From: Chamaelirium japonicum | Lineage: Eukaryota; Streptophyta; Magnoliopsida; Liliales; Melanthiaceae | Reading direction: 5' to 3' | NCBI GenBank assembly: GCA_947650365.1 | Contig: OX393550.1 | Span: 54,539,366 to 54,603,365 of the forward strand | DNA length: 64,000 nt | In this document: positions 54,582-64,000 of the stretch, one piece after another | How the letters are laid out: every line of letters starts with the position of its first letter | Position numbering within the stretch: position 1 is the first letter of the stretch | Notes under the pieces: generated by a model | Told to the model about the DNA's origin: nothing | The model's input: only the letters and a program-made list of their open reading frames with translations | Databases searched by the model: none | Made by a program: the position numbers and the translations under genes

Positions 54582-57500
54582 GAGATTCCTCTGACCGAAC
54601 CCCCACCAATCGAATGGGAAGCATCACCTTCAATTGAAGAAATCATCCCGATCAATATCGGCAGCGGAGATCTCCATCAACAAACTTTCATTGGTACCGG
54701 TCTTAGCGACGCAGAAGCGCGAGACATGGTATCTTTCCTCCAGTCCAATATCGACGTCTTTGCTTGGTGATTTGAAGACATGCCTGGGATCAATCCAGAT
54801 GATGCTTGTCACCGACTCGCGATCAAGGAAGAGGTGAAGCCTGTCAAGCAAAAGCCACGCACCATCCGACCAGAGCTACAAATTGTCGTTCAAGAAGAGA
54901 TCACCAAGCTACTCGCAGCAGGCTTCATCCTTGAAGTAGAGTATCCTACTTGGATCTCTAACATAGTTGTTGTTCCAAAGAAGAATGGGAAGGTCAGAGT
55001 CTGCATCGACTTCACCAATCTCAACAAAGCATGTCCCAAAGATCCATTCCCCATGCCAAGGATAGATAGACTCGTCGATGCTACTGCTGGCCACGAGCTA
55101 TTGTCTTTTATGGATGGATACTCTGGGTACAATCAAATTCCTCTTCACACTGATGATCAAGAGAAGACATGTTTTGTGACTAGCTGAGGTCTCTACTGCT
55201 ACAATGTAATGCCATTCGGCCTCAAAAATGTCGGTTCCACTTATCAAAGGTTAGTCACGAAGATGTTCGAAGATCAGATCGGTCGCAACATTGAAGTATA
55301 CGTCGATGATCTCCTTACCAAGAGCTCCAGTAGAGAAAAGCATCTATCCGATCTGGCGGAAACCTTTCAAGTCCTTCGAAAGTATCGCATGAAACTCAAT
55401 CCGGCCAAGTGTGCTTTCGGAGTTCAATCGGGCAAATTCCTGGGTCATCTTGTGACCAGGAGGGGCATTGAAGCTAATCCCGACCAAATTCGAGCCATCC
55501 TCGACATGCCATCACCTACCAATCGAAAAGAAGTACAACGTCTCACTGGAAGACTTGCTGCCCTCAATCGATTCATCTCAAAGTCTTCTGACAAATGTAT
55601 TCAATCGAGCAAATTTCCGGGTCATCTTGTGACCAGGAGGGGCATTGAACCTAATCCCGACCAAATTCGAGCCATCCTCGACATGCCATCACCTACCAAT
55701 CAAAAAGAAGTACAACGTCTCACTGGAAGACTTACTGCCCTCAATCGATTCATCTCAAAGTCTTCTGACAAATGTAAGCCTCTTTTCGACAAACTACGAA
55801 AGGCGGATACTTCAGGGTGGAGTTCAACTTGTGAAGAAGCTTTTCAAGGCATCAAGAAATATCTGGTGCAAGCTCCTATCCTGAAGGCTCCTCTTCCCAA
55901 AGAAGATTTATGGCTCTACCTCGCCGTGACCGATCAAGCAATCAGTGCGGTCTTAGTCAGCAAAAGAGAAGGCATCGAGCATCCAGTCTACTACATCAGC
56001 CATACTCTTCTTCCAGCTGAGACTCGTTACTCAAAAACTGAGAAGGTCATCCTGGCCTTGCTCACTGCATCACGTCGCCTCCAACCCTACTTCGTCTCTC
56101 ATCAGATCACTGTCATTTCAGAACATCCACTCAAAGATATTGTTGACAAAGCTGGTCGAGCTGGTCGAATGACTAAATGGGTGATCGAAATGAGTGCTCT
56201 GGGGATTCAATTCGAATCTTGCACTTCCATCAAAGGTCAAGCTATTGTTGATTTTCTAGCTGACTTTCTAGTCGAAGACCCCATCACTTGGGAAGAAGAC
56301 GTCGATATGTGCCTAGAAGATGAAGTTGATCCTCCGTTCAGTCTTGCAACAAAAACCGATCCAAGCCTCAAAGCAATCGCTACAACTCCTCCATGGAAAC
56401 TGTACACTGATGGAGCTTCAAGTGCGATCGGTTCGGGAAGTGGGATAGTCTTGGTATCCCCCGAACTTGATCATCTCCAGAAGGCAACTCTCCTCGGGTT
56501 CAATGCCACCAACAACGAAGCCGAATACGAAGCACTCATTTCCAGACTCGAAATAGCTGAATCCCTGGGGGTAGATCGAATCATCGCCTACAGCGATTCC
56601 CAGCTGATCATAAGGCAAATCAATGGAGAGTACACAGCTTGAGAAGAAAGAATGCAACTCTATTTAGCCTTAGTATGATGTCTTCAACAACGTTTTACTA
56701 ATGCCGAATTCATTCAAATCCCAAAAGTAGAAAACCGAGAAGCAGATGCCTTAGCCAATGCTACCTCAGTTCTTGGAGACTCACTCGGAGGAAGGCAAAT
56801 ACAGATCGATTATCAAGAAGTGCCCAAGACCATCCCCGATCAACAGATCCTTGCTACTACAAAGAGATCTAGGGGTGGAAATCAATTGATGTTGAACCTT
56901 ACTACTGCAAATGAATTTGAAGATTGGAGACAGTCAATTTTTGACTTCTTCAAATATGGCAAAATACCAGAAGATCCCAATCAAGCCCGAAGACTTCAAA
57001 GAAAGCTTCCATGTTATACCATTCAAGGAGAAGATCTATACTTCAAATCTCACAACAGGGTGATGCTCAAGTGCCTTGGTCCCGAACAAGCAAAGGCGAT
57101 CCTGATTGATATCCACTCTGGAGCTTGTGGAAATCATTCGGGAGGAAGATCTCTTGAAGCCAAGACGAAGCTACAAGGTTACTACTGGCCAACAATGGCA
57201 AGGGATGCCCAGCAAGTTGCTCAAAGTTGCAAGCCATGCCAACGACATGCCCGAGCTATCCATCTCCCTGCAGATGAGCTTCACCAATTGTCGAGTCTGT
57301 GGCCTTTCCATCAATGGAGGTTGGATTTCTTGGGTCCCTTCCCACCAACTCCGAGCAAGAAAAAGTATCTAATGCTGGCCACGGATTACTTCACCAAATG
57401 GGTTGAAGCTGTGCCACTCTTCCGAGAGACCGATGATGAAGTGATCAAGTTCATTCGACATAACATCTTCTCAAGGTTTGGCACACCTCAAGTTCTTGTC

Positions 57501-58160
57501 GCTGACAATGGAGCTCAATTCAACTCTGACAAGTTCCGCGAATTCTGTTTGAACAACGGAATCAAGCTTTTCTATTCGACTCCAAGATATCCTCAATGCA
57601 ATGGTCAAGCTGAAGCCTCAAATAGAGCTATTCTTGGTATACTCAAGAAGAAACTCAACGACAAGAAAGGATTGTGGGAACAGGTCCTACCTGAAGTCCT
57701 TTGGGGGTATCGCACAACTCCGAGAAGATCAACAGGGTTCTCACCCTTTCGTCTAACATATGGATCGGAAGCAGTACTCCCAACAGAAAACATATCAAGT
57801 ACTCTGAAGACCACGGCAGTTGAAGAAGGAATCAACGAAGAGCTTCGGATCAATGATCTAGACTTCTCTGAAGAACTACGAGACCAAGCTTCCCTTCGTG
57901 TGGCCAAGTACCAGCAGAAGATCAAACGAGCCTACAATGAGAAAGTCTACAAGAGACAGTTCCTAGTGGGCAGCCTAGTTCTCAGAGCAGTTTTCTATAA
58001 CACCAAAGAACACAGCAGTGGGAAACTTGCTCCCAACTGGGAAGGTCCATATATTATCGAATCCGTGGGAGGCAAAGGCTCTTATAGACTGATCACACCG
58101 GAAGGAGATAGATTGCCACGAGCTAGGAATTCTAGACGCCTTAAATTGTTCTATCCATGA
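54573..58160 (+). pseudogene. pol: Element C pol: RT, RNase H, second RNase H, integrase; four nonsense codons and a 177-bp duplication
   Basis: Frame continuous with gag. Stops: TGA at 54768-54770 (Cys codon in B), 55185-55187, 56640-56642 and 56676-56678 (each an Arg CGA in B, so C-to-T at CpG). YVDD near 55299; second RNase H from about 56397 (YTDGASS); integrase 57100-58160 with HSGACGNH, CKPC, and the D, D, E core residues present (NGQAEASNR). 55423-55599 is duplicated in tandem at 55600-55776. Gly to Arg next to the first core Asp (QWRLDFL). Ends LKLFYP like B. Confidence 0.94.
55423..55776 (+). repeat. 177-bp in-frame tandem duplication inside element C pol
   Basis: Two copies, 55423-55599 and 55600-55776, with about ten differences. 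Duplicates 59 residues of the RT thumb/connection region (from QSGKFLGHLVTRR to FISKSSDKC). Absent from A and B. Confidence 0.95.
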
Positions 58161-58264
58161 TGTAAAGGCCATGATGAATAAAGTTCTCTTTCAAATGTTC
58201 AAATGTGCAAGTGTTCAGCTTTTCAATTCAAGTTCTGAAGCAGTTTCAAATTATCCATATTCAA

Positions 58265-58625
58265 GTTACCAGGTCTTTTAACAAGTTTTGGTGTTAGAGT
58301 TGCGACTCAACCCCTTACTGGCAAATGTTAAAACTATTTCAGGTTGTCATTCAAAGCAACCTTCAAGTCACTGGTCGGTTTAACAAGTTGGGGAGTTTGT
58401 GTTGCGACACTACCCCTTACTTACAAATGTTAAACTGACCTTCAATTTCAATATTCAATTTCAATCAATTTCGATATCGTCTAACAGGTTTGGGTGCTTG
58501 AGTTGCGACTCAGCCCCTCACATACGAGTGTTACATGAATTCAAATTCAACTTTCAAAGCTACAACAAGTTTGGGTAATCGAGTTGCGGCTCGACCCCTT
58601 ACATTCAAAAGATTGTATCTATTCC
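58265..58625 (+). repeat. Element C hairpin-rich spacer
   Basis: Four hairpins with loop TGCG: GAGT/ACTC (58298), GTGT/ACAC (58400), GAGT/ACTC (58500) and CGAGT/GCTCG (58579, one T-G pair). Each is followed by CCCCTTAC or CCCCTCAC. Between the stops of pol (58160) and the antisense gene (58789). Confidence 0.75.
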
Positions 58626-58788
58626 AATGCTATCCAGAACATGATATTCGAAGACATTCAACTCAAGAGACATCCAACTTTCAAACACCAAAAAGATTTC
58701 TATTATCCAAAAATTGCCAAGTACAGGAGTGAGCTTTTTCATATCAAGAGTTTACAAGTGTAAACAACAAAATAGAAGATGGGAGATC

Positions 58789-61600
58789 TCAAGGTTTTGC
58801 CACACTTTGCGCACGCGACTTCTCTCCCTCGGATCCAGCGCGAGCTTTGCTCGCAACCGAAGCCTTTGAAGATCGGACACTGCTGGCATGGGCCCTAAGT
58901 GCCTCCACCGCCTTCTCGGCTGTTTCCCGGTAGCTCTTGACTTCAGATAGCGCATGCTCTAACTCCTTCTTGGAGGTCTCCTCTCGGGCAGCAAAGGCAG
59001 CATGCTGGGCAGCAAGTTGTTCCTTTAGCTCCTTAATTTCAGTTGCACGATCACTAGACACGGTCTCAACCTTGCAGAGCCGATTCTTCAAGGATTCGAG
59101 TTCATGACCCTGTGCCTCGTTACGGTTCTGCAACCCCTTGCTCTCCAGTTTCTCTTTGCGAAGCTCCTCGATCTTAGCCTTAAGAGACTCCTTCTTCGAA
59201 GACAAAACTTCCCTCAGCTTGTCCCTCTCCTCTTGGGAAGCCTTCAGTTCGGCTGTCAGACGGGACATTTCAGATAAAGCCTCCCGTTCTCCTGCCTTCT
59301 TGGAGAGTTTGCTCGCAATTCTCAAAACCGCTGAGTTCTGCAAGTGTATACAGGAGAATTAGAATTATTCTGAAGGTACAACTCGAATAATTAATCAAGC
59401 AGATGCACATACCACCACTTCGAGCCGATCAAAAGCTTCGTCCAGAGTAGCTTCCGGAAGGTTGCAAAGCTTCCGGATCACACCAGTGGGGTGGTTGATA
59501 TCAACATCACCCAAATTCTTTATCTTCTGAGTCGAGCCAACAGGCGTACCTGCAATCAACACAAGAGTTCAAAGAGTTAGAATATTTTCAACTTCAAAGA
59601 AAGCAATCAAGATGGTGAATCATTCCGAATACCTGAGGCATCGACCCTAGGCTCTTTTCCCTTCCCATGGCCAGAGCTCTTACCATTTGAGGTAGATTTC
59701 TCCTTAGAGGGGGTCAGCTTCTTCTGGAGTTGGGGAGTCTCATCCCCCACACGACTTCCTCTCTCCATGTGGGCTGGAGAGGGAATGCCCCGAAGAGGTG
59801 AGATCCCCTCTTCACCTTGTGGCTGCTCGAGCCCAGCCACAAGGGCTGCCATCTCCTCAGCCAGAGAGTGCGAAGGAGGAGGAGGTTGCTCAACCTCCAA
59901 ACCACCGCTTGCAGTCGGGCCTTCAAGATGAGGCACCTCTGCGGGTATCTGGTCGAGGGGCGTAGGGTTGCTTCTAACCCCACCACTCCCCGAAAACTTG
60001 ATCTTGAAGCGAACTGGTCGCTTCTTCAACTCCTCGAAGTGGTAGACGGGCTGTGCCTTCTTGCCGTCACCCTCCGCATCCATTACCTCCTCCATACGAC
60101 GGGCCTTAGCCTCGTCAATAAGGATGGGTTGTGAGTCCACATCATCCCCACCAGTGGGGGTGGGAGGAATTTCTTCCTCGCCACCCCCATGTCCTTTGCC
60201 ACCATCAGTGGGGGTGGGAGGAATTTCTCCCTTACCACCCCCATCTTCATCATCTTCATTTCCTCCTTCATCGCTGCCATTGCTGTCATCAGCATCATCA
60301 TCGTTATCATCATCGCCACCCTCATCCTCTTCACCTCCACCTTCCTCCTCTCTCTCTCTTCTTCCTCTTCTTCTTCTTCCCCCTTTTTCTCTTCTTCTTT
60401 CTTCTCCTCCTCCTCAACATAGACTTACCTTTTCTTCTTTGCCTGGCCTTGGCGATGGATCATCAGTTTCTCCTCTGTGGGTAAGGTACGCCTGGCTCTG
60501 TACGCCTTCTTCTCGACCCGAATATTTCTAACAATTTTGCCGGATTGAGGGTCCTCCTCATAATCGGAATAGATGACCTCGTTATCTTCATAACGAACCT
60601 TCGATCGATGGAGGAGGTTGGCATTGCCGTGTCGAACAGGGCAATTCGAGAATTGCTTCCATGATCGAGTCCCGCATGTCAGCTCCAGGAAAAGATTGTC
60701 AATAGCCCCCACTCGCTCCGAAGACCACGAGAGAGCTCCTCCTGCACAGTACATATCTATCTCTTTATGCACCTTGTACCGGGGAGTCTCAGGTACCGAC
60801 AGAGGAGTCCATGCACCGGACACCGATAGCGGCCAGTCGGTGTAGAGCTTGTCAGAGCCGATGGTGTCAACAATCGGGCGAAGGGCGGAGACACCCGTCA
60901 GATTGTAGAATGGACTATCTTTCCTCCAAGCCCATCGATAATGATAGAAGAAATACCCCAGCTCGATCCGGGCTACTTCAACATCAGGGAGGCTGGAATA
61001 GCATTCCCTGAGTTCCTTCTGGAAGTCAGACTCTACACGACAGAAAGCGTAGATGATCCTCCAGGCGTTCCCAATGACCTGCCCGGGACAAAGACCGGAG
61101 GTGTTCAACAACCTCGCGGCAAAAGGCGGCAATGGAAGGCGCAGTCCACAGTTGAGCTGGCCAATGGTGACGATGGTTCCCATCACTTGCTCCTTACTCG
61201 CATACGTGATGAAGATTGTCCGCCTGTCGATACCAAAAGCGGATAGAACTCCCGGAAGCGCTGGTCGAGACTTCCCCTTTGTGAAACATGCTAGCAACTT
61301 CTGCAGCTTCTCCCTCTTCAAGTCAGTAAGTTTGCCACCAATATTATACCCAAACTTAGGTTCCACCGCCAGAGGTATCAGAGGACAGAGAACGAACTTT
61401 GCCTTGGGGATCTGCTCTGGCCTTGACGGTGCTGAAGCAAATCCCACCCCCTGGTGCCTTTTGCCCAACTGGCCAAGCTCGATAAGCTCCGCCCTACCCT
61501 TACCACGGCCCTTCGGAGCAGAAGAAACTTCAGCAATCACCTTTCCCTTCCTCTTCGAAGGGACCACGTTCACCTTCTTCACACTACCAGAAGAAGCCAT
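58789..61600 (-). pseudogene. Element C antisense gene (aORF), three exons, broken in acidic region
   Basis: Exon 1 61600-59633, exon 2 59549-59413 (137 bp), exon 3 59337-58789 (549 bp); introns 83 and 75 bp, GT...TTGCAG. N-terminal domain intact to about 60430 (MASSGSVKKV start, LELTCGTRSWKQF conserved). After QAKKKR a TAA stops the frame near 60425, and a net frameshift follows in the Glu-rich low-complexity DNA. From about 60140 the frame is again open into the Pro-rich part. Exon 3 coiled coil is intact. The stop also removes the rest of the KKKRK nuclear signal context. Same convergent placement as in A and B. Confidence 0.88.
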
Positions 61601-61714
61601 TTATCCGATCAAAAGGAAACAAAGAACGAGAGATTGGAAGCAAAGAACGAGAGATTGGAAGCAAGAATTCTAGACTTCGAAAAATTTCTGAAAGCGCGAA
61701 GTAAAAACGAGAAC

Positions 61715-61775
61715 CAGAAAAGCATATATACCCAGGGTAAAACCGGCGCACAGTTCGAAGAGACACGTGTCATCA
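61715..61775 (-). promoter_or_regulatory. Candidate promoter of element C antisense gene (G-box plus TATA)
   Basis: G-box ACACGTGT at 61770-61763, then GGGTATATATGC at 61733-61722 on the - strand, about 125 bp before the ATG at 61600. Order and spacing match element A. Confidence 0.6.
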
Positions 61776-61979
61776 CTTTGTCAAATCGTGTGTTTTTTCC
61801 AGGGACACATGGCATCAATCCGTAGCAAGCGCAAAACCAGGCGAACAGTCGGAACCAGACGAAGCGTCGAACCAGCTGGACCACCGGTTCAAACAAACCA
61901 CCGGGTCAGAAGATTCACCGGTCCATCCGGCCCACCGGTTCACAGCAGAATTTTCTACTACAAATTGTTGCACTAAGGT

Positions 61980-63230
61980 TTCAACCTTGACCGGCTGATT
62001 TTAACCGATCGGTCAAAATCAATCGATCGGTCGATTTTCTGCTGATCCGGGCAAAAACTTGGTTTTTTGCCCGATCACCCAAACCTTGACCGGCTGATTT
62101 TAGCCGATCGGTCAAATATGACCGATCGGTTAAAATCAACCGATCGGTCGATTTTCTACTGAATCGGGCAAAAAACTTGGTTTTTTACCCGATCACTCGA
62201 ACCTTGACCGGCTGATTTTAACCGATCGGCCAAACATGATCGATCGGTCAAAATCAACCGTTCGGTCGATTTTCTACTGGATCGGGCAAAAAACTTGGTT
62301 TTTTGCCCGATCACTCGAACCTTGACCGGCTGATTTTAACCGATCGGTCAAACATGATCGATCGGTTAAAATCAACCGTTCGGTCGATTTTCTACTGGAT
62401 CGGGCAAAAAACCAAGTTTTTTGCCCGATCACTCGAACCTTGACCGGCTGATTTTAGTCGATCGGTCAAATATGACCGATCGGTTAAAATCAACCGATCG
62501 GTCGATTTTTTACTGGATCGGGCAAATAACTTAGTTTTTTGCCCGATCACTCGAACCTTGACCGACTGATTTTAGCTGATCGGTCAAATATAACCGATCG
62601 GTTAAAATCAACCGATCGGTCGATTTTCTACTGGATCGGGCAAAAAACTTGATTTTTTGCCCGATCACTCGAACCTTGACCGGCTGATTTTAACCGATCG
62701 GTCAAAATCAACCGATCGGTCGATTTTCTACTGAATCGGGCAAAAAACTTGGTTTTTTGCCCGATCACTCGAACCTTGACTGGTTGATTTTAACCGATCG
62801 GTCAAACATGACCGATCGGTCAAAATCAACCGATCGGTCGATTTTCTACTGGATCGGGCAAAAAACTTGGTTTTTTGCCCGATCACTCGAACCTTGACCG
62901 GTTGATTTTAACCGATCGGTCAAACATGACCGATCGGTCAAAATCAACCGATCGGTCGATTTTCTACTGGATCGGGCAAAAAACTTGGTTTTTTGCCCGA
63001 TCACTCGAACCTTGACCGGTTGATTTTAACCGATCGGTCAAACATGACCGATCGGTCAAAATCAACCGATCGGTCGATTTTCTACTGGATCGGTCAAAAA
63101 ACTATGTTTTTTGACCGATCACCCCATCCTTGACCGGTTGAAATCGACCGATCGGTCAAATTTGACCGATCGGTCAACTTTGAACGATCGGTCAACTTTG
63201 ACCGATCCGTCAAAATTGACCGATCAGTCC
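61980..63230. repeat. Element C W-box/hairpin array (about 119-bp units)
   Basis: About ten units. Each: CCTTGACCGGCTGATTTTA, one to three GATCGGTCAA-type palindromes, TCGATTTTCTACTGGATC, and a hairpin GGGCAAAAAAC/TTG/GTTTTTTGCCC. The last unit switches to GGTCAAAAAAC/TAT/GTTTTTTGACC. One unit (62402-62426) has the loop inverted. Ends with short TTGACCGATC units (63130-63230). Confidence 0.93.
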
Positions 63231-63348
63231 TTCAAAATGCTGACACACAGCAAAAGTTCCTCTACATATGTGACAGGAGGTCGTTAGCTTTGCACCATGA
63301 GTCCAAGTCAGCCAAGGAGGCCTCTTAGCTAACTTGGAGGGGGTAACT

Positions 63349-64000
63349 GTCGGTGCAAATTTTGGCAAGAAGTCTGCAAGCAGCGGGACCCACCGGCCCT
63401 GCCTGGTGGGCCCCCGAAGACTACAGCGGGACCCACCGGCCCTGCCTGGTGGGCCCACAAAGACTATCGCAGGACCCACCGGCCCTGCCTGGTGGGCCCA
63501 ATAGCCTGTGGAATCCTCCAGGAGACGGTAGCGGGGCCCACCAGCTTTACCTGGAGGATCCCCAGATGCTGCAGCAGAAACCGCCATTTACCGCCAGAAA
63601 ATCCTATAAATAGCAGAGCCTTCGAATGTAAAAGGATCCGATTTCAAATCCAGAGAGAAAATCCAGAAAGAAAGATCAGTGCCATCATCATCTGATATCT
63701 GATTTCAGAAATCAGAACTCTAGAAGCTCCAACCCTCTCAGCTTCCCATCTTCCACCTCTCTTTGATCTTCTTCTCTCCTTCGAAGAGATCAGAGTGTCT
63801 TCAGTGAGACTCGGCCTGTCGAGATCACTTCGATAAAAGTGTTAGTGAATTCGGGTTGCTCCCTATAGCACGGAGACGTAGGCTTCGGCTGAACTCCGAG
63901 ATCACATCTCTCGTGTCCAAATTTCTCTGCTTACATATTGAGAGTCCCAACTTCTATCGACAGATCAAACAACAATCTTCAACTTCAATTGACTGGTGAG
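63349..64000 (+). repeat. Element C 3' LTR, truncated by window end
   Basis: Starts TGTCGGTGCAAA (one change from the 5' LTR), preceded by the polypurine tract AACTTGGAGGGGGTAAC. Has three 43-bp U3 units against four in the 5' LTR. About 39 bp should lie beyond the window. Confidence 0.94.

Larger units (their letters stand above)
51209..64000 (+). mobile_element. Element C: nearly complete Tat element, 3' LTR cut by window end
   Basis: 5' LTR 51209-51942, primer site, gag-protease, UAG, pol, hairpin spacer, antisense gene, W-box/hairpin array, polypurine tract, 3' LTR from 63349. Inserted in element G; the bases before it are AGCCA, and the matching right-hand copy lies outside the window. 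The gag-pol frame is never shifted but has five premature stops besides the UAG, and a 177-bp in-frame duplication. The antisense gene has a stop and a frameshift. Inactive as it stands. Confidence 0.94.

Overview
This window is plant nuclear DNA, almost certainly heterochromatin, made almost wholly of nested LTR retrotransposons. Evidence: Ty3/gypsy gag-pol genes, tRNA-complementary primer sites next to TG...CA LTRs, 5-bp target-site duplications (TSDs), a plant hAT-type element with an 8-bp TSD, and spliced GT-AG genes. I see no host gene, rRNA or tRNA gene, and nothing bacterial. An angiosperm is likely; the species cannot be told from what I can see.

Layout. Element A (1-31401, + strand, 5' part outside the window) is a Tat/Retand-like Ty3/gypsy element. 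Its hairpin array is split by element D (6880-29865, - strand, TSD CCTTG), a Del/Tekay-like element with 3.1-kb LTRs that carries gag but no pol. D is itself split by element B (12431-25425, - strand, TSD GGTCA), a complete Tat element whose two 749-bp LTRs differ by about one base when read by eye. Between A and the next block lie a 647-bp hAT-like element (31522-32168) and a small inverted-repeat element (32404-32658). From 33087 an old, decayed Tat relative, G, runs at least to 51208. It holds element F (37223-46042, - strand, TSD TCACC) and element C (51209 to beyond 64000, + strand). F has lost most of pol and all of the antisense gene and carries about 4.8 kb of satellite-like GAGCTC repeats. 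C is nearly complete but has nonsense codons.

The Tat elements share one plan: LTR, primer site (TGGCGCCGTC...), gag-protease, an in-frame UAG, RT, RNase H, a second RNase H and integrase, then a stretch of short hairpins. Next comes a convergent antisense gene (aORF) with three exons, then a tandem array of inverted repeats, a polypurine tract and the 3' LTR. The aORF has a 137-bp middle exon in all three measured copies (A, B, C). It encodes a conserved N-terminal domain, an SV40-type nuclear signal, a long acidic stretch and a C-terminal coiled coil. Two copies keep a TATA box and all three keep a G-box upstream of its ATG.

Most notable: the gag-protease stop is UAG CAA UCA, which fits the TMV-type readthrough consensus CARYYA, in both elements where it can be seen. 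The aORF is an independently promoted, spliced gene kept even in the ancient element G. The array upstream of it is built from TTGACCGATCGGTCAA, two W-boxes back to back. Two families of short hairpins show paired, compensating base changes between copies.
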